From contig JAWLAT010000008.1 of the NCBI GenBank assembly GCA_041395325.1, forward strand, positions 121,405-185,404: 64,000 bases of DNA, written 5' to 3'. The position numbers were made by a program, and so were the translations under genes. Numbering within the stretch: position 1 is the first letter of the stretch; every line of letters starts with the position of its first letter. The notes under the pieces are model-generated. The model ran no database searches and was not told where the DNA came from. It saw nothing but the letters and a program-made list of their open reading frames with translations. This document shows, in pieces, positions 26,774-34,661 of the stretch. This DNA comes from JAWLAT01 sp041395325. Its GTDB lineage: Bacteria; Pseudomonadota; Gammaproteobacteria; Xanthomonadales; SZUA-5.

Positions 26774-27218
26774 TCGGCGAAACAGCCTCCACTTCCAGTA
26801 CCAGGTCCTTCACGCTGACCACGCGTACGCGGGTACCCGACGGCAGGTCGGCCCCGCGTGCGGACCAGAATGCGTCGCCAACCTTCAACTTGCCGCGACC
26901 ATTCTCGATCGGCGTGTGCAAGGCATAGATCTGGCCGATCAGCTGTTCGCCTCGTCGGTTGAGCATCGGCTGGTCACTGGCCTCGGTGTCGTACTTGCCG
27001 CGCAGGCGCCAATACAGCAGCACGAAAACGCCTGACAGCACCGCGAAAAGCACGGCCTGAACGGGCCAGGCCAGACCAGGGATCAGCCACACCGAAATGC
27101 CGGTCAGCAGCGCCGCCAGGCCGAACCAGACCATGAACACGCCTGGCACGAACATTTCTGCGGTCAGCAGCAGGAAACCGGCTGCCATCCATGCCTGCCA
27201 GCCGCTCAGCCAGCCCAT
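26760..27218 (-). CDS. NfeD family membrane protein
   Basis: A 152-residue short NfeD protein. Two to three N-terminal membrane helices (about 10-75) are followed by a soluble OB-fold domain (about 95-150, RRGEQLIGQIYALHTPIENG and GTRVRVVSVKDLVLEVEA). GGGAG lies about 9 nt before ATG 27218. It begins 2 nt after the stop of the upstream band-7 gene. NfeD proteins typically pair with SPFH/stomatin proteins in membrane microdomains, and the arrangement here agrees. Confidence 0.92.
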   Translation of the reverse strand: MGWLSGWQAWMAAGFLLLTAEMFVPGVFMVWFGLAALLTGISVWLIPGLAWPVQAVLFAVLSGVFVLLYWRLRGKYDTEASDQPMLNRRGEQLIGQIYALHTPIENGRGKLKVGDAFWSARGADLPSGTRVRVVSVKDLVLEVEAVSPISDA

Positions 27219-27220
27219 GC

Positions 27221-28147
27221 TCAGGCGCTCCCACTGCCGCTGCGCCGATCCATGGCTTCCTTGGCCAACTCGGCGACGCCCGCGAGACTGCCGAGTACGC
27301 CCGTGGTTTCCATCGGGAGGATCAGCAACTTCTGATTGGGGCTGGTGGCGACGGCCTTGAGCGCCTGTACGTACTTGTCGGCGACAAAGTAGTTGATCGC
27401 CTGCAAATCACCCTTGGCGATCGCCTGACTCACCATCATCGTCGCCTTGGCTTCGGCCTCGGCCAGCCGTTCGCGCGCCTCGGCTTCGCGGAAAGCGGCT
27501 TCCTTCTTGCCCTCAGCTTCCAGAATTGCCGCCTGCTTTTCGCCGTCGGCACGCAGGATCTCGCCCTGTCGGGCGCCTTCGGCTTCGAGAATCGTGGCGC
27601 GCTTCTCGCGTTCGGCTTTCATCTGTCTGGCCATGGCGTCGACCAGATCGCGTGGCGGTGTGATGTCCTTGATCTCGATGCGGTTGACCTTGATGCCCCA
27701 GGGATGCGTGGCATCGTCAACCACGGTCAGCAGGCGCGCGTTGATCTCGTCGCGCTTGGACAGGCTTTCGTCCAGATCCATCGAGCCGAGCACCGTGCGA
27801 ATGTTGGTCATCACCAGATTGAGCACGGCCAGTTCGAGATTGGCGACCTCATAGGCGGCCTTGGGAGCGTCGAGGACCTGGAAGAACACCACGCCATCGA
27901 CCTTGACCACGGCATTGTCGCGGGTGATGACTTCCTGCGAGGGAACGTCGAGCACCTGTTCCATCATGTTCATCTTGCGGCCGACCGCGTCGATCAGCGG
28001 CACCAGCAGCGCAAAACCGGGCTGCAGCGTGGTGATGTACTTGCCGAAGCGCTCGACCGTGTAGTTGTAGCCCTGCGGTACGAAGCGGACCGAGCGAATC
28101 AGCACGATCGCGGCGAAGATCAGGAAGATCAGCACCAACCATTCCAT
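27221..28147 (-). CDS. SPFH/band-7 (paraslipin/QmcA-like) membrane protein
   Basis: A 308-residue protein with one N-terminal membrane anchor (MEWLVLIFLIFAAIVLIRSV), a band-7 domain (about 20-190, FVPQGYNYTVERFGKYITTL) and an Ala/Glu-rich coiled coil (about 190-255). ATG 28147 is chosen for its GGAG spacing; the ATG at 28189 would place 14 polar residues before the anchor. Family members form large oligomeric rings at the inner membrane and are linked to protease control and membrane order. It is the first gene of a two-gene unit with nfeD. Confidence 0.93.
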   Translation of the reverse strand: MEWLVLIFLIFAAIVLIRSVRFVPQGYNYTVERFGKYITTLQPGFALLVPLIDAVGRKMNMMEQVLDVPSQEVITRDNAVVKVDGVVFFQVLDAPKAAYEVANLELAVLNLVMTNIRTVLGSMDLDESLSKRDEINARLLTVVDDATHPWGIKVNRIEIKDITPPRDLVDAMARQMKAEREKRATILEAEGARQGEILRADGEKQAAILEAEGKKEAAFREAEARERLAEAEAKATMMVSQAIAKGDLQAINYFVADKYVQALKAVATSPNQKLLILPMETTGVLGSLAGVAELAKEAMDRRSGSGSA

Positions 28148-28359
28148 CAGCGCTCTCCGGCACAGGACGAACCCGGAGTGTACGGCCAATCATCTCGCCA
28201 GGCTGCACTTCACTCAGGTGTCCGAAGTCATCCAGGCAGTGCTTCGCGGCGGCGTCAAAGGGGTGCATCAGCAGCAGGTGAATCGGGACTGGATTGCTCG
28301 CCCGGTTTGTTCCATTATCGCGGAGCCCCGATCTTTACGAAATCTTAAGGAGCGCCTCC

Positions 28360-29070
28360 ATGCTGGACATGAAACGCACTGCCCTTCTGACTGCACTGGC
28401 TCTGGTCATTGCGGCACCAGCCCATGCCGAGGACGAATCCCCGTTCAGCGGTTCGCTGGATTTCGTCTCCGACTACGCCTTCCGGGGCATCTCCCAGACC
28501 AATGAGGATCCGGCCCTGCAGCTGGGGGTCGAGTACGGCTTCGAAAGTGGCCTTTATGTTGGCAGTTGGGCCTCCAATGTCGACTTCGTTGACGGCGATG
28601 GTGCCGATTTCGAGTTGGACATCTATTTGGGCTGGGGCACCGACCTGACCGAGAACGTGGCCTTCGACGTGCAGCTGTTGCGCTACATCTATCCCGGCAC
28701 CAGCAGCGGCGTGGATTACGACTACAACGAACTGATCGGCTCGGTGACCTTCTCTGAGGCCGTGACCTTCACGCTGGGCTACTCCAACGATGTCTTCGCC
28801 TCGGACGAAACAGGCATCTACTACGCGGTGTCCGGCAGCTATGGTCTGCCCTGGTGGGAACTGAGTCTGGACCTGAGTCTGGGCTACTACGATCTGGATG
28901 ACACCGTGGGTGACAGCTACACCGACTACAGCATCGGTGTGTCGCGCGAGTTCGGCGCGGTCACTGCCGGGCTGACCTACATCGACACCAGCGACAGTGA
29001 CGTGCTGGAGGACTTCTTCGGCGCCAACAACGAGAATCGCGTGGTGTTCTCGCTGGGCTACGGCTTCTGA
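28360..29070 (+). CDS. TorF family putative porin
   Basis: A 236-residue outer membrane protein. ATG 28360 follows TAAGGAG at ideal spacing and starts a signal peptide (MLDMKRTALLTALALVIAAPAHA). The mature protein opens with SGSLDFVSDYAFRGISQTN, the hallmark of the TIGR02001/TorF family. It consists of alternating amphipathic strands and ends in an aromatic residue (FSLGYGF), as needed for Bam-mediated insertion. Substrate and pore activity are unknown. It is divergent from the band-7 gene. Confidence 0.92.
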   Translation: MLDMKRTALLTALALVIAAPAHAEDESPFSGSLDFVSDYAFRGISQTNEDPALQLGVEYGFESGLYVGSWASNVDFVDGDGADFELDIYLGWGTDLTENVAFDVQLLRYIYPGTSSGVDYDYNELIGSVTFSEAVTFTLGYSNDVFASDETGIYYAVSGSYGLPWWELSLDLSLGYYDLDDTVGDSYTDYSIGVSREFGAVTAGLTYIDTSDSDVLEDFFGANNENRVVFSLGYGF

Positions 29071-29097
29071 TCGTTAGCTCAATCTGAACAAGATCAG

Positions 29098-29121
29098 GCC
29101 CGGGCAAGTCCCGGGCTTTTT
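29098..29121 (+). terminator. Rho-independent terminator after the TorF gene
   Basis: GCCCGGG and CCCGGGC enclose a 5-nt loop (CAAGT), followed by TTTTT at 29117-29121. Confidence 0.85.
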
Positions 29122-29144
29122 CTTTGCGACCCTTTCAGTCCGCG

Positions 29145-29161
29145 GGTGCCTCCTAGGCACC
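29145..29161 (+). promoter_or_regulatory. Perfect palindrome before the sigma factor gene
   Basis: GGTGCCT and AGGCACC, separated by CCT, form a perfect 7-bp-arm inverted repeat 26 bp before the preferred start of the sigma gene. It could be an operator or a leader hairpin; nothing else defines it. Confidence 0.35.
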
Positions 29162-29187
29162 ATGACGGGACGGAATCGGTGCGCAGC

Positions 29188-29766
29188 ATGGGCGATGGCA
29201 CGGCAGGACCGACGCTGATGGGCGTCGACGCAGGATTCGGCCGCCCGGTCGAAGCTGCGCTGCTCGGCCGGGCCGGGCAAGGTGATCGCCAGGCCCAAGG
29301 TCAGCTCTACCGCCACTACGCCGACGCCATGTACCGCCTGGCACTGCGCACGCTCGGCTGCGCCGCCGAGGCCGAGGAAGTCGTCCACGACGCCTTCATT
29401 GCGGCCCTGCGTGGCCTGACGGGTTATCGAGGCGACGCGCCCTTTGGCTACTGGCTGCGGCGGATCACAGTTCGCGAAGCGGTCCGCCATCTGCGTCGGG
29501 CACCACCGGAATCCGAGTGCATAGACGCGTTGCCGCTAGTTGACGAGCAGAGCGGCTGGCCGCAGGAGCCGGCGGCACTGGAGCAGGCCCTGGGACAGTT
29601 GCCCAAGATCTCTCGCAGTGTGTTGTGGCTGCATCTGGTCGAAGGATATGGACACGAGGAGATTGGCCAGTTGTTTGGTCGCTCGGTCAGCTTCTCCAAG
29701 TCACAGGTGGCGCGCAGCCTGGCGCGATTGCGCGAGCTGCTGCAGGTCGAGGAGGGACGAGCATGA
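29188..29766 (+). CDS. ECF-type RNA polymerase sigma factor
   Basis: A 192-residue sigma-70 family protein from ATG 29188; GTG 29146 and ATG 29218 are in-frame alternatives and none has a strong ribosome site. Region 2 is at about 20-85 (AQGQLYRHYADAMYRLALRT, EAEEVVHDAFIAAL) and region 4 at about 125-180 (LPKISRSVLWLHLVEGYGHEEIG). It is the first gene of a three-gene operon: the next gene overlaps its stop by ATGA. The partner is expected to hold it at the membrane until an envelope signal arrives. The specific stimulus is unknown. Confidence 0.88.
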   Translation: MGDGTAGPTLMGVDAGFGRPVEAALLGRAGQGDRQAQGQLYRHYADAMYRLALRTLGCAAEAEEVVHDAFIAALRGLTGYRGDAPFGYWLRRITVREAVRHLRRAPPESECIDALPLVDEQSGWPQEPAALEQALGQLPKISRSVLWLHLVEGYGHEEIGQLFGRSVSFSKSQVARSLARLRELLQVEEGRA

Positions 29767-30314
29767 CAGGCAAGGGTACCCAGGGACTGGCCGACGCACT
29801 GCGAGCGCTGCCGTCGCCGAAAACACCGGACGCAGTCTGGCAGCGTATCGAACGCAGCCTCGAGGCGGACCCTGTGGCAGTGCATCGACCGCGTGCTCTC
29901 CCGCCGCCCGCGTGGCCGCGTTGGCTGGGGCTGCTGGCCGCCTGTTGCGCCGCGCTGTTCCTCTGGTTCGAGTCGATCGAGCGGCCGACTGCCGAACAGC
30001 CGCGCCCGGCCGACAGCGATGACATTGCGCAGGTCAATCAGAACGTGATGCAGCTGCAGCAACTCAGCGCACGTCTGGAGCAGGAGCTGGATCAGCGGCG
30101 TGCGCAAAGCACCCGCTACGACGATGACATGGCGTTGCGCGAAGCCATGCTGGCAGCGGCGCTGGAGGACATCGACGTGGCGCTGGCCGGCGCGGCCGAC
30201 GAGCAGCGGGTTCAGTCCTTGTGGACCCAGCGCGTGGCCTTGCTGGCTGGCTTGAACGAACAGGCCGCCGACCCTTTGCCATTGGGTCGGGTGGATTGGG
30301 TACAGGTGGATTGA
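29763..30314 (+). CDS. Single-pass membrane protein, probable anti-sigma factor
   Basis: A 183-residue protein starting at ATG 29763 in an ATGA overlap with the sigma gene, which shows translational coupling. The N-terminal 50 residues are cytoplasmic (LADALRALPSPKTPDAVWQRIERSLEAD), followed by one membrane helix at about 57-75 (RWLGLLAACCAALFLWF). A coiled-coil-rich exported part follows (about 90-170). No HxxxCxxC zinc motif is present, so it is not a classical ZAS anti-sigma factor. The role is inferred from position and topology. Confidence 0.75.
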   Translation: MTGKGTQGLADALRALPSPKTPDAVWQRIERSLEADPVAVHRPRALPPPAWPRWLGLLAACCAALFLWFESIERPTAEQPRPADSDDIAQVNQNVMQLQQLSARLEQELDQRRAQSTRYDDDMALREAMLAAALEDIDVALAGAADEQRVQSLWTQRVALLAGLNEQAADPLPLGRVDWVQVD

Positions 30315-30344
30315 GGCCCTGCATTCGGGCCCGGGAGTAGAGTG

Positions 30345-31652
30345 ATGAAGGCAGGAATCTGGTTGGGTGTGGGAGGGTTGGTGCTGGCCGGGTGGTCAGC
30401 TTGCGCGAGCGCCGCGAACGAGCCTGATCAGGCTGCGCTGCGGGCCGAACTGGACAGTGCGCGCCAAGCGTTGCGCGAATCCAGCCAACGGGTGGCGGAG
30501 CTGTCGCGACAGCTCGGTGAGCACTCGGCAGCCACGCGCAGCTTTACCTTTTTCGGCGAACAGCGACCGGTGCTGGGGGTCGTCCTCGGCGAGAGCGACG
30601 GCGAAGTCGGCGCGAGAATCGTGGCCGTGACGCCTGAGAGTGCCGCTCAAACCGCGGGACTGCGCAGCGGCGATCGCCTGGTCGCCGTCGACGGCCAGCG
30701 CATCGTGCAGTCCGGATCGCAGGGACTGGTTGCCGCCCGCGCCGCGCTGGCGGATCTGGAAGAAGGTCAGACGCTCCGACTGGAGGTCATTCGTGACGGC
30801 CGTCTCATGCAGCTGCAGGCGGCACCAAAGGCCTTGGGCGAAATGCACTTCGAGATTTCCGACGGCTGGGCACCGCGACTGGTCATGCCCGAGATTGACC
30901 TGAATCTCGGTGGGGAGTTTTCGGCGGAACTGATCAATGAGCAGGTGCGCCGCGCGCTGGAGCAGGCTGGCGTGGCGGACGAAAAGACATTGGAGCGAAT
31001 GGAAAAGGCGCTGGAGCGCTCAATGGCCGAACGCGAGCGACTGGTCCTGCGCGAGCAGGGCCGTATCGAGCGTGAAGTCGAGCGGGCCCAGCGCGATGCC
31101 ACTCGGGAAGCCGCACGAGCCGAACGGGAGGCCACCAGGGCGGCGCGTGATGCGCTGCGCGCTCAACGCGACGCCGAGCGCATTGAACTGCGCATGAGTC
31201 ACGACGGACCGGGCATGGCCCGATTCGAAATGAGCACCGACGACAGTGCGCTGTCTCTGAGCGCTCTCAATGCCGATCTGGGCCGCTATTTTGGGGTGGA
31301 ACAGGGAGTGCTGGTGCTCAGTGCGCGAGGCTCGGACTACGCTCAGCTCAAGTCCGGCGACGTCATCCAGCGAATCGGTGGGGAAGTGGTCGATGGTCCA
31401 CGAGCCGCCTGGCAACGTCTGCGTGACGGCGACCCGGGTGAGCCACGGAAGCTGTCGGTCTGGCGAGAGCGCGAGTCGGTGTCGGTCATCGTGACCGTGC
31501 CGCAGCGACGTTTCGCTCCATTGCCGCCAGCGCCCCCGGCGCCACCGAAGGCGCCGTCTGCACCGCCACCGCCTCCGGCGCCGGTTGCTCCGGTGCCGCC
31601 TGCGCCGCCGCCACCACCCGCTCCGCGGCTGAGTTCGGACCAGATCAACTGA
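30345..31652 (+). CDS. Exported protein with two PDZ domains
   Basis: A 435-residue protein. ATG 30345 is chosen because GGGAG lies 7 nt upstream; a GTG codon directly precedes it. After a signal peptide (about 1-25, ending ACASA) comes a short coiled coil and PDZ1 (about 60-150, VLGVVLGESDG, AQTAGLRSGDRLVAVDGQRI). A highly charged Arg/Glu/Ala helix fills about 190-285, PDZ2 lies at about 300-385 (LSARGSDYAQLKSGDVIQRI), and the tail is almost pure Pro/Ala (about 390-435). There is no protease domain. It is the third gene of the sigma operon and may sense or bind misfolded envelope protein tails. Confidence 0.85.
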   Translation: MKAGIWLGVGGLVLAGWSACASAANEPDQAALRAELDSARQALRESSQRVAELSRQLGEHSAATRSFTFFGEQRPVLGVVLGESDGEVGARIVAVTPESAAQTAGLRSGDRLVAVDGQRIVQSGSQGLVAARAALADLEEGQTLRLEVIRDGRLMQLQAAPKALGEMHFEISDGWAPRLVMPEIDLNLGGEFSAELINEQVRRALEQAGVADEKTLERMEKALERSMAERERLVLREQGRIEREVERAQRDATREAARAEREATRAARDALRAQRDAERIELRMSHDGPGMARFEMSTDDSALSLSALNADLGRYFGVEQGVLVLSARGSDYAQLKSGDVIQRIGGEVVDGPRAAWQRLRDGDPGEPRKLSVWRERESVSVIVTVPQRRFAPLPPAPPAPPKAPSAPPPPPAPVAPVPPAPPPPPAPRLSSDQIN

Positions 31653-31667
31653 ACGCGAGGTCTCCGG

Positions 31668-32624
31668 TCAGCCGAGACTGGCCAGCCACTCGTCGTCTGA
31701 GCCCTCGTTGACGCCCTCGAACAGGAAGGTCGACAGATAGCGTTCACCGGTGTCGGGCAGCATCGCCAGGATCACGCTGCCCTCCGGCGACTGATGTGCC
31801 ACTTTCAGTGCGGCGGCGAATGTGCCGCCGGCACTGATGCCGCAGAAGATGCCTTCGCGGGCGGCCAGGTCCCGGGCGCAGTCGCGGGATTCCTCGTCAG
31901 TGACCGGGATGTTGTCGTGATAGACGCTGCGGTCCAGCACCTTCGGTACGAAGTCGGGCGTCCAACCCTGAATCTTGTGGGGTGCCCACTCCTTGCCCGC
32001 AAGCATCGCTGCGCCAGCAGGCTCCGTCGTCACGATACGCGTGTCGGGTCTGGCCAGTCGCAGCATCTGTCCCACACCGGTCAGCGTACCGCCGGTACCC
32101 CAGCCGCTGACGAAGCAGTCCAGACGCTTGCCGGCGAAATCGCGCAGGATCTCGGCGGCTGTGGTGCTGCGGTGATAGGCCGGATTGGCCTCATTCTCAA
32201 ACTGTCGGGCCAGGAACCAGCCATGCTTGGCGGCCAGGTCTTCGGCTACCCGAACCATGCCACTGCCACGTTCGGCGGCCGGGGTCAGGATCACCTTCGC
32301 GCCCAAGGCGCGCATCAGTTTGCGCCGCTCGATCGAGAAGGTTTCCACCATGACGGCGACCAACGGATGGCCCAGTGCCGCGCAGACCATCGCCAGGGCG
32401 ATCCCGGTGTTGCCACTGGTGGCCTCAATCACGGTCTGGCCGGGCTGCAGCACCCCGCGATCGCGGGCGTCCTTGATGATGGCAAAGGCCAGGCGGTCCT
32501 TCACCGAGGACATTGGATTGAAGGCCTCGACCTTCACGTACATCGTCACGCCAGCCGGGGCCAGACGCTGGATGCGGATGATCGGCGTGTTGCCGATGGT
32601 GTCGAGTATTGAATCGTGAATCAT
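31668..32624 (-). CDS. cysK: Cysteine synthase A (O-acetylserine sulfhydrylase)
   Basis: A 318-residue PLP enzyme making cysteine from O-acetylserine and sulfide. ATG 32624 has CAGGAG about 10 nt upstream. Fold-type II features are intact: SILDTIGNTPIIRIQRL at the N-terminus, PLP lysine in NPMSSVKDRLAF (about 43), the substrate loop EATSGNTGIALA (about 70-80), and the phosphate loop GWGTGGTLTGVG (about 175). The Ser contacting the pyridine nitrogen is in ISAGGTFAAALK. It stands alone and is divergent from the ATPase gene. Confidence 0.94.
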   Translation of the reverse strand: MIHDSILDTIGNTPIIRIQRLAPAGVTMYVKVEAFNPMSSVKDRLAFAIIKDARDRGVLQPGQTVIEATSGNTGIALAMVCAALGHPLVAVMVETFSIERRKLMRALGAKVILTPAAERGSGMVRVAEDLAAKHGWFLARQFENEANPAYHRSTTAAEILRDFAGKRLDCFVSGWGTGGTLTGVGQMLRLARPDTRIVTTEPAGAAMLAGKEWAPHKIQGWTPDFVPKVLDRSVYHDNIPVTDEESRDCARDLAAREGIFCGISAGGTFAAALKVAHQSPEGSVILAMLPDTGERYLSTFLFEGVNEGSDDEWLASLG

Positions 32625-32835
32625 GACGACAGACTCCTGGCTGCGGGCGGACGAGTGCGATCCTCCGACCCGCCGATGGTCCGGCATCTTGCACCCGCCG
32701 CCGATGTGGCGCCAGCGGGCTGGTCAAGTCGGCAACGCGCCCAGAGGTGGCCCCTGTTGCCTCGCGGTCGCGTCTATTGCCCCCGGGGCGCGATTGGGCG
32801 ACGATGTTTGTTCAAGCGGGGGAACGGGTACCGAC

Positions 32836-33300
32836 ATGCTGACAGGCTTGAAGAACTGGCTGCTGGGCTTGTTCGGACGGGGTGAGCCCGAGCCCGATAT
32901 CTGGCTGTTCCAGATTCGCGGTCAGCGGCGCGAAATCGGTGCCATCAATGATGCGCTCGAGCGCGCAGCGGCCGCCGGCAATGTGCCCGAAGCGCCCATG
33001 CGCGCCATGCAGGTGGCGCTGGATGAGTTGCTGACCAACTCGATCACTCATGGCGCCGCCAGCGACGGCAATCCCGTCCGGGTGCAACTCGTCCTGGCCC
33101 GAAACTACCTGCGCGCGGTGATCACCCATGCTGACAGCATGTTTGATCCCACCCAACTGGCCACGCCAGACACCGAAGCCGGGTTGCACGAGCGCGACAT
33201 TGGCGGCCTGGGCATCCATCTGGTGCGCAACATGATGGACGAGTTCGAGCACCACTATGACAACGGCTGCAACGTGGTGACGATCGGCAAGCGCTTCTGA
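32836..33300 (+). CDS. RsbW-like anti-sigma regulatory ATPase (HATPase_c_2)
   Basis: A 154-residue protein with a GHKL ATP-binding fold. The N-box is in VALDELLTNSITHG (about 60-73). The G1 region is weakened (HADSMFDPTQL instead of DxGxGFD), while the G2 region GGLGIHLVRNMMDEFEH is good (about 122-138). Members are serine kinases that act on STAS-domain antagonists in partner-switching pathways. No STAS protein or PP2C phosphatase is adjacent. ATG 32836 is preferred; upstream in-frame codons encode Cys/Arg/Pro-rich sequence with no domain match. Confidence 0.86.
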   Translation: MLTGLKNWLLGLFGRGEPEPDIWLFQIRGQRREIGAINDALERAAAAGNVPEAPMRAMQVALDELLTNSITHGAASDGNPVRVQLVLARNYLRAVITHADSMFDPTQLATPDTEAGLHERDIGGLGIHLVRNMMDEFEHHYDNGCNVVTIGKRF

Positions 33301-33321
33301 TCGGCCGTCGGCACCGTTCCG

Positions 33322-33341
33322 GGCCGACCAGGTCGTCGGCC
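33322..33341. terminator. Hairpin between convergent genes
   Basis: GGCCGAC and GTCGGCC enclose a 6-nt loop, about midway between the stops of the ATPase and Met-sulfoxide reductase genes. No T-tract is present. Confidence 0.4.
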
Positions 33342-33371
33342 TGCGGGCTTGGCTGGGTGGTTGCTGCAGCG

Positions 33372-33857
33372 CTACCAGCTGCGCATGAAGATCTGCGCCA
33401 GGGTTTCGATCCCCGCCTGATCCTCGGCATCAAAGCGATCGGCAATCGGACTGTCGATATCCAGCACACCCACCAGCTCGTTGTTGGCCAACAGGGGCAC
33501 GACGATCTCCGATCTTGAATCGGCGTCGCAGGCGATGTGCCCAGGGAAGGCATGCACGTCAGCCACCAACTGGGTCTGGCGAGTCTGTGCAGCCGTTCCG
33601 CAGACGCCCTTGCCGATCTGGATGCGTACACAGGCCGGCTTGCCCTGGAACGGCCCAACGACCAGTTCGTGGCCGTCATGAAAATAGAAGCCGACCCAGT
33701 TCAGTTGTGGCAGCGCCTGGAAAAGCAGCGCACTGAAGTTGGCGGCGTTGGCAATGCGGTTGCTTTCGTCACCGAGCAGGGCCTCAGCCTGTTCAGCCAG
33801 CAGGGCATACTGCGCGGCCTTGTCGAGGGTCTGGGCAGGAGCGGAGAAATCGAACAT
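33372..33857 (-). CDS. msrC: Free methionine-(R)-sulfoxide reductase (GAF domain)
   Basis: A 161-residue GAF-fold enzyme that reduces free Met-(R)-sulfoxide with thioredoxin. It aligns by eye with E. coli MsrC over most of its length, with LNWVGFYF, VVGPFQGKPACVRI, GKGVCGTAAQT and FPGHIACDADSRSEIV. All three functional Cys positions are present (PAC, GVC, IAC). ATG 33857 is the only good start, and its CAT is shared with the start codon of the divergent bioD gene (CATG at 33855-33858). The reading frame ends just past the hairpin described at 33322. Confidence 0.92.
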   Translation of the reverse strand: MFDFSAPAQTLDKAAQYALLAEQAEALLGDESNRIANAANFSALLFQALPQLNWVGFYFHDGHELVVGPFQGKPACVRIQIGKGVCGTAAQTRQTQLVADVHAFPGHIACDADSRSEIVVPLLANNELVGVLDIDSPIADRFDAEDQAGIETLAQIFMRSW

Positions 33858-34620
33858 GCGCGGGCAGGGACCAGTCAGAACGGGCGGGCATGGTGAGACA
33901 GCGGCGCGGCGCCGTCCAGTCGGTTCGCGCGTTGGGCAGCAGGCCGCGGGTCTGTTTGTCACCGGCACCGATACCGAAGTGGGCAAGTCGCTGGTCAGTG
34001 CCGCCCTCATACATGCGCTGCGGGCGCAAGGGATCGGCCGAGTAGCAGGCATGAAGCCCATTGCCAGTGGCTGTCCTGACGGGTACTGCGAGGACGCCGA
34101 GCTGCTGATGGCGGCCAGTGAATTGGTGTTGCCCGCCGCCTGGGTCTGCCCCGTGCACTTCGAAGCGCCCATCGCACCGCATGTGGCGGCGGCACAGGCT
34201 GACCAGTCGATCAGGCTGGCGACGCTGACGCGCGCCTATCGACGCTTGCAGGCGGCAGCGGATCTGGTCGTGGTCGAGGGTGTCGGCGGCTGGATGGTGC
34301 CGCTGGGGCCCCGGCGGATGCTGGCCGATCTGCCCAAGCGCTGGCAGCTTCCCGTCGTGCTGGTGGTGGGGCTGCGGCTGGGGTGCATCAATCACGCCTT
34401 GCTGACGGCACGGGCAATCGCCGCCGATGGCTGCCGCTTGCTCGGCTGGATCGGGAATCTGGTCGACCCACAGATGAGCGTCAGGGAAGAAAACCTGGCA
34501 GCGATCGCTGAGCGCATGGACGCGCCCTGCCTCGGTGTGGTGCCGCATCTGACCGAGGCCGACCCAAGGGTCGTCGCTGACCATCTGGACGCCGCGTTGC
34601 TGCTCAAGCGGCTGAACTGA
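33856..34620 (+). CDS. bioD: Dethiobiotin synthase
   Basis: A 254-residue P-loop enzyme that closes the ureido ring of dethiobiotin from diaminopelargonate, CO2 and ATP. GLFVTGTDTEVGKSLVSAA holds the P-loop (Ser in place of the usual final Thr), GMKPIASG holds the active-site Lys, and VVVEGVGGWMVPL matches the VEGAGG substrate loop. ATG 33856 is the only canonical start near the conserved core and adds about 30 residues before it. No other bio genes are in the window. Its promoter must lie inside the divergent msrC gene because the start codons overlap. Confidence 0.9.
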   Translation: MRGQGPVRTGGHGETAARRRPVGSRVGQQAAGLFVTGTDTEVGKSLVSAALIHALRAQGIGRVAGMKPIASGCPDGYCEDAELLMAASELVLPAAWVCPVHFEAPIAPHVAAAQADQSIRLATLTRAYRRLQAAADLVVVEGVGGWMVPLGPRRMLADLPKRWQLPVVLVVGLRLGCINHALLTARAIAADGCRLLGWIGNLVDPQMSVREENLAAIAERMDAPCLGVVPHLTEADPRVVADHLDAALLLKRLN

Positions 34621-34661
34621 GACGCGCGCCTTCGGCGACACTAGTCTCAGCTTGTCCGGGG

